Shown here: in pieces, positions 8,028-15,278 of the stretch
How positions within the stretch are numbered: position 1 is the first letter of the stretch
Layout: every line of letters starts with the position of its first letter
NCBI RefSeq assembly: GCF_026343185.1
Contig: NZ_JAPEMA010000001.1
Span: 5,766,001-5,830,000, forward strand
Direction of reading: 5' to 3'
DNA: 64,000 bases
From: Streptomyces sp. NBC_00091
GTDB taxonomy: Bacteria > Actinomycetota > Actinomycetes > Streptomycetales > Streptomycetaceae
The notes under the pieces: model-generated
What the model was told of the DNA's origin: nothing
Seen by the model: the letters and a program-made list of their open reading frames with translations, nothing else
Database searches by the model: none
Program-made: the position numbers and the translations under genes

Positions 8028-8188
8028 TGCTGTGGCCGGAAAGGTTTGCCGGGTCGCGGTGTCCGGTGCGGTGCATCGCAAGGCGGAGGACCGCGTCTCG
8101 TACTGGACGTACTTGCGCGGTCCGACAACGCGGCGAGGTGCCGTGCCGGGCGCCGTGACCCGGTGATCCATTCCGGTCACAGCACTAG
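8024..8188 (+). repeat. Structured hairpin element, copy A (MITE-like)
   Basis: 165-base element bounded by 18-base terminal inverted repeats (CTAGTGCTGTGGCCGGAA, 8024-8041, and its partner 8171-8188), both ending in CTAG. Read as + strand RNA it folds into one long hairpin. The stems are 8024-8041/8171-8188, 8049-8062/8150-8163, 8063-8079/8133-8149 (one A-G mismatch) and 8088-8095/8116-8123. Every imperfect pair except the A-G is a G-U wobble on this strand. Unpaired blocks AAGGCGGA, TACTGGACGT and GACAACGCG recur unchanged in copy B on the minus strand at 61531-61692. It carries no coding sequence. Origin as a transposon derivative or a structured RNA is open. Confidence 0.8.
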
Positions 8189-8228
8189 CACCGCTTCACG
8201 GGTCCGGCCCGCGAGGAGCCCCCGCCGG

Positions 8229-8816
8229 TCAGCCGGTGGGGGCTCCGGCGCGGTGGAGGGCCAGCAGCAGGGTCCAGATCCGGTCGGCCAGCTCGGCCGG
8301 GGCCGCCGGGACCAGGCCGTGCAGCCAGTCCGCGAGGATCCCGGTGAAGGCGGCCGCCACCGCCGAGGCGACCAGCTCCGCGTCCGGGGCGCCGACGGCC
8401 TCGCGCTCGGCGCGGGCCCGGGCGCGCAGCTCCCGGTGCAGGCGCTCGCCCAGCGGCCCGGAGCCGCCCGGCAGGAGCAGGGCGCGGTACGGGGCCGCGT
8501 GTCCGGCCGCGCCGGCCAGGAAGGCGGCCAGGGCGGCCGGGGGGCGGGCCGGGGCGACCGAGCCCGGGCCGGTCTGCCAGGCGTGCAGGGCATCGACCGC
8601 CGCGTGCACGACCTCGGCGCAGGCGTCGACGGCCAGCGCGGGGAGGTCCTCGTAGTGCAGGTAGAACGTGGCCCGGCCGACCCCGGCCCGCCGGGCCACG
8701 GCGGAGACGCTCACCTGGTCGAGTTCCCGCCCCGCGCCGCACTCGGCGAGCAGGGCCTCGCGCAGCCGGGCCTTGGTGCGGGCGGTCCGCGGGTCCCCGG
8801 CGCGCGAGCCGCTCAC
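8229..8816 (-). CDS. TetR-family transcriptional regulator
   Basis: 195-aa TetR repressor. The N-terminal helix-turn-helix reads VSVSAVARRAGVGRATFYLHY (about residues 36-56), the TetR signature; the remainder is the divergent helical ligand domain with a TetR_C-like tail. The GTG start overlaps the stop of the upstream DUF1304 gene (GTGA), so both are made from one transcript. A 52-bp inverted-repeat region before DUF1304 is the probable operator, making this a self-regulated pair. Ligand unknown. Confidence 0.9.
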   Translation of the reverse strand: MSGSRAGDPRTARTKARLREALLAECGAGRELDQVSVSAVARRAGVGRATFYLHYEDLPALAVDACAEVVHAAVDALHAWQTGPGSVAPARPPAALAAFLAGAAGHAAPYRALLLPGGSGPLGERLHRELRARARAEREAVGAPDAELVASAVAAAFTGILADWLHGLVPAAPAELADRIWTLLLALHRAGAPTG

Positions 8817-9166
8817 GCCGCCGCCAGCGCGGCGGCCAGGGCGAGCGCGCCGGGCAGGGCCTGGGCGAGGAGGATCCGGCGGTTGGCGGTGGCGGCCCCG
8901 AACACCCCCGCGACGATCACGCAGACCAGGAAGAAGACCTGGGTGGCGAGGGACCCGATGACCAGCCCCCACACCAGGCCCGCGGCCAGGAAGCCGTTGT
9001 AGAGCCCCTGGTTCGCGGCGAGCGGCGCGGTCAGGCGGGCGGTGTCCGCGTCGAACCCAGACAGCGCTCGGCCCGGCGGCCGCTGCCACAGGAACATCTC
9101 CAGCACCAGGAAATACGCGTGCAGTGCGGCGACCAAGCCGACGAGAACCAGAGCGACCGTGTGCAC
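8813..9166 (-). CDS. DUF1304 integral membrane protein
   Basis: 117 aa with four hydrophobic segments (approximately residues 3-24, 53-70, 75-95, 100-116), and the family pattern HAYFLVLEMFLW followed by ANQGLYNGFLA. The biochemical role of DUF1304 is not known. GTG start with GGGAGGTGGG just before it. First gene of an operon with a TetR regulator, an arrangement often seen when the regulator senses a compound that acts at the membrane. Confidence 0.88.
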   Translation of the reverse strand: MHTVALVLVGLVAALHAYFLVLEMFLWQRPPGRALSGFDADTARLTAPLAANQGLYNGFLAAGLVWGLVIGSLATQVFFLVCVIVAGVFGAATANRRILLAQALPGALALAAALAAA

Positions 9167-9198
9167 GGCCCACCTCCCCTATGACCTACCCCGGACAA

Positions 9199-9250
9199 GA
9201 CTTCCTGGACAACTGTACAGGAGATTTCCTGCACAGCTGTCCAGAAAGTC
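9199..9250. promoter_or_regulatory. Inverted-repeat operator upstream of DUF1304-tetR
   Basis: Two 23-base arms (9199-9221 and 9228-9250) match at 20 of 23 positions around a 6-base spacer. The inner 17 bases read CTGGACAACTGTACAGG on the left. Each arm itself contains a smaller palindrome (GACAGCTGTC on the right), as expected for two TetR dimers binding side by side. It lies 33-84 bases before the DUF1304 start. Confidence 0.6.
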
Positions 9251-9288
9251 GGAGCCCGGGGAGGCTCGGGGAAACTTGGGGAAGCTCA

Positions 9289-9302
9289 GGGGGGCACCCC
9301 CC
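9289..9302. terminator. Possible terminator after the ferredoxin gene
   Basis: GGGGGG-CA-CCCCCC, a short very GC-rich dyad immediately downstream of the ferredoxin stop on the minus strand. The 2-base centre means the true stem is shorter than six pairs. Weak prediction. Confidence 0.35.
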
Positions 9303-9306
9303 TTGC

Positions 9307-9525
9307 TCAGCCCTCCTCCCCTCCCTCCTCCCGCAGGGAGATCGCCGAGACCGGGCAGGCCCGCGCGGCCTCCCGGACCAGTGCGCTGCCGTGGCCGTCC
9401 GCACGGCCCTCGAGCACCTCGCCGAAGCCGTCGTCGTCCTGGGTGAAGACCTGTGGCGCGGTCAGCGCGCACTGGCCGGCCCCGATGCAGACGCCGTGGT
9501 CGATGGAGATCCGCACGCCGCTCAC
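9307..9525 (-). CDS. 3Fe-4S ferredoxin
   Basis: 72-aa ferredoxin. The three cluster ligands are visible as CIGAGQC (Cys-x5-Cys) and a distal CPVSAI, the 3Fe-4S pattern of Streptomyces P450 partners; the second position of a 4Fe-4S motif is not a Cys. The tail is acidic, as usual for electron carriers. The GTG start overlaps the P450 stop (GTGA), so the two proteins are produced together and the ferredoxin presumably reduces that P450. A second in-frame GTG lies three codons later. Confidence 0.92.
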   Translation of the reverse strand: MSGVRISIDHGVCIGAGQCALTAPQVFTQDDDGFGEVLEGRADGHGSALVREAARACPVSAISLREEGGEEG

Positions 9526-10733
9526 CACGCCACGGGGAGTTCGACCATGCCCTGGATGGTGTCCCCGGGTTTGAAGGGGATCCGGTCGGGCTCGGCCGCC
9601 AGGCGCAGGCCGGGCAGCCGCTCGAAGAGGGTGCCGAGGGCGATCTCCATCTCGGCGCGGGCCAGGTTCTGGCCGAGGCACTGGTGGATGCCGAAGCCGA
9701 AGGCCAGGTGGTGGCGGGTCGGCCGGTGCCAGTCGAGCGCGTCCGGATCCTCGAAGACCGCCTCGTCGCGGTTGATGACCGAGGTGGAGAAGATCACCCC
9801 GTCGTCCGGCCGGATCGTCACCCCGCCGATCTCGATGTCCCGCGTGGCCACCCGCAGCATGCCGTCGGCGATCGACAGGAACCGCATCAGCTCCTCCACC
9901 GCCTCCGACATCAGGGAGGGCTCGGCCCGCAGCTCGGCCAGCTGTTCCGGATGCCGCAGCAGGGTGAAGGTGCCGAGCGAGATCATGTTCGCCGTGGTCT
10001 CGTGCCCCGCGATCAGCAGGATCGCGGCCAGCGAGACGAGTTCCTCGACATCGGTCTCCCCGGTCGCCAGCCGGGTCGCGACCAGCTCGTCCAGCAGCCC
10101 GTCGCCCGGATCGGTGCGCTTGCGCCGGATCAGCGCCTCCAGGTAGGAGTCGAGCCGCTCCCGGGCGTCCTCCACGTCCGAGGTCCCGGGGCCGCGCAGC
10201 AGCCGCCGGGACTGCTCCTCGAAGAACTCGTGGTCCTCGTACGGCACTCCGAGCAGGGCGCAGATCACCATCGAGGGCACCGGCAGGGCGAAGGCGCCCA
10301 CCAGCTCGGCCTGCGGGCCCCGGGCCACCATCGCGTCGATCAGCCGGTCCACCGTCTCCTGGATCCGGGGGCGCAGGGCCGCCGTCCGCTTGACCGAAAA
10401 GCTCGGGATCAGCATCCGGCGCTGCGTGTTGTGCTCGGGGTCGTCCACGCCGAGCAGGGCGGTCCGCCGGTTCTGCAGCCCCTTGAACCGGGGGGTGGGG
10501 GCGGGGAAGGTCTCCCTGGTCCGGTCGGTGGACAGCCGCCCGTCGGAGAGCAGGGCCCGCGCCTCGGCGTGGCCGGTGACCACCCATACGGAGCGGCCGT
10601 CGAAGAGGGTGACCCGCGAGAGCGGGCGCCCCTCCCGGAGCGGCCGGTACGCGGCCGGTGGGTGGTAGGGGCAGGTTCGGTCCTGCGGGAAGGCAACGGC
10701 ATCGGACAGGGACTGGGACATGGCCTCGGACAT
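9522..10733 (-). CDS. Cytochrome P450 (CYP105-like)
   Basis: 403-aa class I bacterial P450. Oxygen-binding I helix AGHETTANM, K-helix ExxR (EELMR), and the haem loop FGFGIHQCLGQNLAR with the cysteine ligand are all intact. Overall length, the SFSVKRTAALRP region and the attached 3Fe-4S ferredoxin fit the CYP105 type, which hydroxylates xenobiotics and secondary metabolites. GCGAGG lies 11 bases before the ATG chosen; a GTG twelve bases earlier is a possible alternative. Upstream repeats (TGCCTAAGGCA and two ATAGGTG) suggest its own regulation. Substrate not predictable. Confidence 0.93.
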   Translation of the reverse strand: MSEAMSQSLSDAVAFPQDRTCPYHPPAAYRPLREGRPLSRVTLFDGRSVWVVTGHAEARALLSDGRLSTDRTRETFPAPTPRFKGLQNRRTALLGVDDPEHNTQRRMLIPSFSVKRTAALRPRIQETVDRLIDAMVARGPQAELVGAFALPVPSMVICALLGVPYEDHEFFEEQSRRLLRGPGTSDVEDARERLDSYLEALIRRKRTDPGDGLLDELVATRLATGETDVEELVSLAAILLIAGHETTANMISLGTFTLLRHPEQLAELRAEPSLMSEAVEELMRFLSIADGMLRVATRDIEIGGVTIRPDDGVIFSTSVINRDEAVFEDPDALDWHRPTRHHLAFGFGIHQCLGQNLARAEMEIALGTLFERLPGLRLAAEPDRIPFKPGDTIQGMVELPVAW

Positions 10734-10784
10734 GGAAAGCAACACCTCGCAAGCGATGGTTCCGTCTCGCCGGACTCCATTACA

Positions 10785-10809
10785 TGCCTAAGGCACCTAT
10801 CCCACCTAT
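10785..10809. promoter_or_regulatory. Palindrome plus direct repeat upstream of the P450
   Basis: TGCCTAAGGCA (10785-10795) is a perfect odd palindrome. It is followed by CACCTAT at 10794-10800 and 10803-10809, a direct repeat nine bases apart. The block sits 50-75 bases upstream of the P450 start and is a candidate binding site for an activator or repressor of the P450-ferredoxin operon. Confidence 0.4.
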
Positions 10810-10850
10810 GCCACTTTCGGCCAGCCTGCCCGAGTTCACCCACAGGGCCC

Positions 10851-10880
10851 GTCGGGGGCCGTCGGGGGCCGTCGGGGGAC
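10851..10880. repeat. Three tandem decamers (gtcgggggcc)
   Basis: The unit gtcgggggcc is repeated three times (last copy one base different) and abuts the stop codon of the thioredoxin-like gene. Likely replication slippage; no role evident. Confidence 0.8.
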
Positions 10881-11224
10881 TAGAGGTGGGCGTCCAGGAA
10901 GGCGCGCAGCTCGGCCATGTCCATCGGCCCCGCGTGGGTGGCCACCGCCTCGCCGGAGCGCAGCAGGACAACCGTCGGGGCGCCCGTCACGCCGTAGCGG
11001 CGGGTCGGCCCGGGGCAGCGGGTGATGTCGGTACGGATGGCTGTCAGCCGGGTGCCGTACTCCTGCCCCCGCACCAGCTCCGCGACGAGGTCGTCCAATA
11101 CCCGGCAGGCCGCGGCGGCCTTCGGCCAGGTGCCGGTGAAATAGGCGAGGACCGGGTCCTGCGCCATGCCGACGATGAAGTCGAATTCCTGGTCCTCCAG
11201 CGGCCGGTGTACCCGACGGGCCAT
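10880..11224 (-). CDS. Thioredoxin-fold protein lacking the CxxC redox site
   Basis: 114 aa with the order of a thioredoxin domain: a WPKAAAAC helix where WCGPC normally sits, and the cis-proline loop GVTGAPTVVLLRSGE at about residues 80-95. The redox motif is lost; only one cysteine (about residue 40) lies near the position, plus one at RCPGP. It cannot act as an ordinary dithiol reductase, so a binding, chaperone or single-cysteine peroxidatic role is more likely. GAGGAG precedes the ATG. It is not clearly in an operon with the P450, 146 bases away. Confidence 0.7.
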   Translation of the reverse strand: MARRVHRPLEDQEFDFIVGMAQDPVLAYFTGTWPKAAAACRVLDDLVAELVRGQEYGTRLTAIRTDITRCPGPTRRYGVTGAPTVVLLRSGEAVATHAGPMDMAELRAFLDAHL

Positions 11225-11363
11225 GGGTGGTGCTCCTCAGTTCGCGTCTGCCGTGACCGCCAGCCTAGGCGGTGGCCGGGCACGGCCCGGGCGCGGGCCG
11301 CCGGGGCGCGGGCTGCGGGGGCACGGGCCGCCCGTTGTCAGTGGCGGCTGTGAAGCTGGGCAC

Positions 11364-11633
11364 ATGGACGACAGGATGCTGCGCCGCCGGGTCTACGGCG
11401 CCGACCACGACGACCCCGATCCGGGCCCGCGCCCCGGCCACGTCTACGGCGAACTCGTGGGCGGCCCCCTCGACGGGCTCCTCCTCGACATCACCGGCTG
11501 GAGCGCCACCCGGCTGGCCGAGGAGGCCCGCCTCCCCACCGAGATAGGCCGCTACGGCTCCGGAGGAAGCACCCACTACCGCCGCCGCGCGGGGGAGCCG
11601 GACCGCTGGGACTGGTCGGGCGACAGTCCCTGA
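11364..11633 (+). CDS. Hypothetical small protein
   Basis: 89 aa, acidic start (ADHDDPDPGPRPG) followed by a compact region GHVYGELVGGPLDGLLLDITGW and ending WDWSGDSP. It resembles unnamed small Streptomyces proteins that I recall ending in the same WxGDxP way, which supports it as a complete gene. No membrane segment or signal peptide. The reading frame continues open past its TGA into coding-like sequence (see the next entry), so a premature stop is an alternative reading. Function unknown. Confidence 0.55.
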   Translation: MDDRMLRRRVYGADHDDPDPGPRPGHVYGELVGGPLDGLLLDITGWSATRLAEEARLPTEIGRYGSGGSTHYRRRAGEPDRWDWSGDSP

Positions 11634-11889
11634 GGGCTCGACGGCACCGTCAGCGCCCAGGAGGGCCCCGCCTACCACTACGCCCTGCACGCGCTGATCT
11701 CCTCGTACCACCGAGCTGGCGGCCGAGTTCGTGGCCGCGCACGAGGCGGTCCTGGACCGGGTGGACGACCCGGAGGTCCGGGAGACGGCCGAGGTCTTCC
11801 TCAAGGTGATGCGCTTCGAGGCCGAGGAATGGGAGCAGGAGGCCGACGAGAGCCGGCGCAGCGACACCCTGTTCTTCTGGTGTGCCTGA
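11634..11889 (+). pseudogene. Frameshifted remnant of a small protein gene
   Basis: The stretch has coding-like codon use but no intact frame. The first part continues the frame of the gene ending at 11633 (DGTVSAQEGPAYHYALHALI). At about 11711 a one-base shift is needed to continue as TELAAEFVAAHEAVLDRV, then on to a plausible C-terminus FFWCA and a TGA at 11887-11889. Either a second small gene has lost its start and frame, or the upstream gene was once longer and has acquired a stop plus a frameshift. Family not recognised. Confidence 0.5.
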
Positions 11890-11960
11890 CGGGCCCGGCC
11901 CGAGCTCGTCGCGGCCCGGTGGCCGGTCCCGGGAAAGCTCCGAAGAAATTTTCCGGGAGC

Positions 11961-11987
11961 TGTCGATCCGGGCGTCTCCCGTTCGAC
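11961..11987 (+). promoter_or_regulatory. Candidate ECF42-type promoter of the DGPF gene
   Basis: TGTCGA (11961-11966), a 17-base spacer and CGAC (11984-11987) stand 52 bases before the start codon of the DGPF/YCII gene. From memory, ECF42 sigma factors recognise TGTCGA at -35 and CGA(T/C) at -10, and such a sigma factor is encoded immediately downstream. Agreement of motif, spacing and neighbour makes this a good candidate. Confidence 0.65.
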
Positions 11988-12038
11988 GCAGAGGTGAGAG
12001 GCAGGGAAAGCCCCCGCCCTCGCGACCGAGGAGTCACC

Positions 12039-12395
12039 ATGCCGCGCTTCATGACGCTGATCCGCATCGACGAGCAGGACCTGCCGCCCGAGAACTTCCC
12101 GCCCGACTTCGAGCAGCGCATGGGCGCCCTGATGGAGGAGATCACCAAGGCCGGGGTCATGCTCGACACCGCCGGGCTGCTCCCCACCTCCGAGGGCACC
12201 CGGATCACCTGGTCCGGCGGGAAGACCAGCTTCACCGACGGTCCCTTCACCGAGACCAAGGAGGTCGTCGGCGGATACGCCCTGCTCCAGTGCAAGGACA
12301 AGGCCGAGGCCCTCGAGTGGACCAAGCGGTTCCTGGAGACCCACCCGGCGGAGTGGACCGTCGGCGCCGAGGTCCGCGAGATCCAGGAGATGTGA
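12039..12395 (+). CDS. DGPF/YCII-domain protein
   Basis: 118-aa ferredoxin-like-fold protein of the YCII/DGPF family. The signature DGPFTETKEVVGGYALLQ sits near residues 68-85. It has no known enzymatic activity. GAGGAG lies just before the ATG. It is followed after 66 bases by an ECF42-type sigma factor; ECF42 sigma factors are typically encoded next to DGPF proteins and transcribe them, and a matching promoter motif lies upstream. A role in sensing or responding to oxidative or antibiotic stress has been proposed for such modules but cannot be read here. Confidence 0.9.
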   Translation: MPRFMTLIRIDEQDLPPENFPPDFEQRMGALMEEITKAGVMLDTAGLLPTSEGTRITWSGGKTSFTDGPFTETKEVVGGYALLQCKDKAEALEWTKRFLETHPAEWTVGAEVREIQEM

Positions 12396-12461
12396 CCCGG
12401 CCACGGCCACGCCCGCGCCACGCGCCGCGTTTGCCCTGCCCCGTCACGGCTGCTCTGATGG

Positions 12462-13712
12462 GTGGCCGTGACGGCAGTGAGCGCGGCCCAGGCGGTCGAA
12501 ACGGTGTTCAGGATCGAGTCCGCGCGGATCATCGCCGGTGTCACCCGCATCGTGCGCGACGTCGGGATCGCCGAGGAGATCGCGCAGGACGCCCTGGTCG
12601 CCGCCCTCGAACAGTGGCCTCGGTCCGGAGTCCCCGACCGGCCCGGTGCCTGGCTCATGGCCACCGCCAAGCACCGCGCCGTCGACCTCGTCCGCCGCAA
12701 GGAGACCTACGCGCGCAAGCTCGCCGAGGTCGGCCGCACCCTGGAGGACGTACCCCCGCCCGCCGAGCCCGCGGCCCCGGACGACATCGACGACGACCTG
12801 CTGCGCCTGGTGTTCACCGCCTGCCATCCGGTGCTGCGGACCGACGCCCGCATCGCACTCACCCTGCGCCTGGTCGGCGGGCTCACCACCCAGGAGATCG
12901 CCCGCGCCTTCCTGACCTCCGAGCCCACCGTCGCCCAGCGCGTCGTCCGGGCCAAGCGGGCCCTCGCCCAGGCCGGGGTGCCCTTCGAAGTCCCGTACGG
13001 AGCCGACCGCGAGCAGCGGCTGGCCTCCGTCCTCGAGGTCATCTACCTCGTCTTCAACGAGGGGTACTCGGCCACCGCCGGCGACGACCTCCTGCGCCCC
13101 GCCCTCTGCGAGGACGCCCTGCGCCTCGCCCGCGTCCTGGCCGCCCTGATGCCGGACGAGCCCGAGGTGCACGGCCTCGCCGCGCTGCTGGAGTTCCAGG
13201 CCTCCCGCACGGCCACCCGCACCGGCCCCGACGGCGAGCCGGTGCTGCTCGCCGACCAGAACCGGGCCAGGTGGAACCGGCTGCTCATCCGGCGCGGAGT
13301 GGCGGCCCTGCACCGCGCGGGTACCGGCCCCTACTCCCTCCAGGCCGCCATCGCCGGCTGCCACGCGGCGGCCGTGCGCTACGAGGACACCGACTGGGCG
13401 GCCATCGCCGCCCTCTACGGACGGCTCGCGGCGCAGCTCCCCTCACCGGTGGTCGAGCTGAACCGGGCGGTCGCCGTCTCCATGGCCGAGGGCCCCGAGG
13501 CCGCACTGCCACTGGTCGACGCCCTCGCCCGGGAGCCCGCCCTGCGCTCCTACCACCTGCTCCCGAGCGTCCGGGGCGACCTGCTGGAGCGGCTCGGGCG
13601 CGGGCGGGAGGCCCGCGCCGAATTCGAGAGGGCGGCCTCCCTCACCCGCAACGCCCGGGAGCGGGACCTGTTGCTGGGCCGCGCCGCAGCCCTCGGGGAG
13701 CTCAGCCCCTGA
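12462..13712 (+). CDS. ECF42-group RNA polymerase sigma factor with C-terminal helical extension
   Basis: 416 aa. Sigma region 2 spans about residues 10-80 (EEIAQDALVAALEQWP, PGAWLMATAKHRAVDLVRR), sigma region 4 about 105-160 (LRLVGGLTTQEIARAFLTSEPTVAQRVVRAKRA). After the conserved link VIYLVFNEGYSA comes a ~200-residue TPR-like helical domain, the hallmark of ECF42 rather than ordinary ECF factors, and no anti-sigma gene is adjacent. The extension is thought to control activity. The GTG start has no obvious ribosome-binding site and may be leaderless; GTG 12468 is an alternative. It overlaps the convergent condensation-domain gene by 11 bases. Confidence 0.92.
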   Translation: MAVTAVSAAQAVETVFRIESARIIAGVTRIVRDVGIAEEIAQDALVAALEQWPRSGVPDRPGAWLMATAKHRAVDLVRRKETYARKLAEVGRTLEDVPPPAEPAAPDDIDDDLLRLVFTACHPVLRTDARIALTLRLVGGLTTQEIARAFLTSEPTVAQRVVRAKRALAQAGVPFEVPYGADREQRLASVLEVIYLVFNEGYSATAGDDLLRPALCEDALRLARVLAALMPDEPEVHGLAALLEFQASRTATRTGPDGEPVLLADQNRARWNRLLIRRGVAALHRAGTGPYSLQAAIAGCHAAAVRYEDTDWAAIAALYGRLAAQLPSPVVELNRAVAVSMAEGPEAALPLVDALAREPALRSYHLLPSVRGDLLERLGRGREARAEFERAASLTRNARERDLLLGRAAALGELSP

Positions 13713-15168
13713 CGCGCGCCGCCTCCGGCTCGGGCCGCCGGGGCGCCGTGAGCGCGACGGGCCGGCGGAAGCCGCCGGTGCGGGCGATGCTCTGCACGGT
13801 CAGCCGCAGCGCCTCCTGGAAGTCGCCCATCGTGCGGCGCGCGGCCGGGGTGTCCACGTACAGGGAGTTCATGTGCAGCCCGTCCGCGTCCCGCTGGAAC
13901 CACGAGCAGGCCCCGTTGGCCCGCGCCGACCACACGTGCGTGGCGGGCCGCCACTCGTCGTGGCGCTCGGCGCCCTGGCAGCGCCGCATGTCGATGTACG
14001 AGAAGAAGTTGACCGGGTACGGCCAGGAACGCCCCGCGAACTCCTCCGGCGCCAGCAGCTGCCAGGCCCGTACGAACGGCACGTCGAGGTGGCGCATCAT
14101 CTCGGTGAAGCCCGCCCGGACCCCGGTCATCACCTGGGCGAAGTCCTTGCCGGGGGAGGCGTCGAACTCGATCGGCAGGGTGTTGACGAACCAGCCCACC
14201 GAGTTGTTCCAGTCCTCCCGCCCGCGTTCGCTGACGGGCATGAACCCCCGGTAGACCCCGGGCCCGCCGGCATCGCGCAGACACACGGCCACCGAGCCGA
14301 GCAGCCCCATGAACGGCTTCGCGTCAACCTGCAGGCACGCCTTCTCGAACACCTCGGTCTCGGCGGCGTCCAGCAGCGTGGAGGCCTCGTTGACGATCGG
14401 GTACATCCGGTCCGGCTCCACGCCCAGGTCGAGCGGGAAGCGGGGGAAGAACTCCCCGCCCCGGGCCGTGAAGGACTTCCAGTAGTCCAGGCGCTCGTCG
14501 CCGGAGTCGATGGAGAGGTAGCGGCGGCGCTGCGCGTCGGCGAAGTCGAGATAGCTGGGCGCGGGCGGCAGCACGGCCTCCTCACCGCGCCGCAGTGCCT
14601 CGTAGGAGGTCAGCACGTCGTGGACGACGACCGGCATCGACATGCCGTCGCAGACGATGTGGTCGAAGGCCAGGTACACCGTCGCCGAGTCCGGGCGGAG
14701 CACCGCGCCCATGGTGAACAGCGGCCATGACAGGGTGTCGATGCTGCGCGTGAACCGCTCCCCGAGGAACTCGCGCAGCCGCTCGGCGGAGTCGAAGGTG
14801 GCCACGTACCGCGGCTCCACGGTGAGGTCGTCGACCGCCAGCGGTTCGCAGGCCAGCTCCCCGGCCAGCCGCCGGAACTCGCAGCGCAGCACCTCGTGCC
14901 GCTGTACGAAGGCCAGCAGGGCCCGGGTCAGGGCCGGTTCGTCGAGGGCCCCCTCGACCTCGAAGGTGACGGCCACCCAGGACGCCATGGGGTCGTCGTC
15001 CGAACGGCTCTCCTCGGCGACGGTGAAGTGCTTGTCCTGGTTGAAGGACGCCTTCTTGCCCTCCGCGTCACCCCGGTCCGGTCCCTGAGGTTCGGCCGTG
15101 GCCCGCAACTGCCACTCGACCAGGCGCCCCGGCGCCACGTGGTGCATCTCCAGAGGAAACTGCCGCAT
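13702..15168 (-). CDS. Stand-alone condensation-domain protein
   Basis: 488-aa acyltransferase of the NRPS condensation/chloramphenicol-acetyltransferase fold, without any adenylation or carrier domain. The active-site motif HHxxxDG appears as D169-HIVCDG, so the second, catalytic histidine (His170) and Asp174/Gly175 are kept while the first His is Asp. The latch/floor region includes GWFVNTLPIEF. Such free-standing C domains condense a carrier-bound or free acyl group with an amine or alcohol, as in starter or tailoring steps. No NRPS or PKS is in the window, so the partner is elsewhere or the protein is a solitary acyltransferase. Confidence 0.85.
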   Translation of the reverse strand: MRQFPLEMHHVAPGRLVEWQLRATAEPQGPDRGDAEGKKASFNQDKHFTVAEESRSDDDPMASWVAVTFEVEGALDEPALTRALLAFVQRHEVLRCEFRRLAGELACEPLAVDDLTVEPRYVATFDSAERLREFLGERFTRSIDTLSWPLFTMGAVLRPDSATVYLAFDHIVCDGMSMPVVVHDVLTSYEALRRGEEAVLPPAPSYLDFADAQRRRYLSIDSGDERLDYWKSFTARGGEFFPRFPLDLGVEPDRMYPIVNEASTLLDAAETEVFEKACLQVDAKPFMGLLGSVAVCLRDAGGPGVYRGFMPVSERGREDWNNSVGWFVNTLPIEFDASPGKDFAQVMTGVRAGFTEMMRHLDVPFVRAWQLLAPEEFAGRSWPYPVNFFSYIDMRRCQGAERHDEWRPATHVWSARANGACSWFQRDADGLHMNSLYVDTPAARRTMGDFQEALRLTVQSIARTGGFRRPVALTAPRRPEPEAARVRG

Positions 15169-15278
15169 TACGTCATCCCTTCGCCCCCCGAGTCAGCCCC
15201 GAGCGCCTAACGACACCCGGGCCGCGGAAGTGACGCCCGAACTGCCGCCACCGGTCGGGACGGTGAACCAGGGGCCGG

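Noticed and set aside
7577..8158. Coding frame running through the hairpin element near csp
   Set aside because: It is out of frame with the cold-shock gene and spans a self-complementary element; no protein resemblance.
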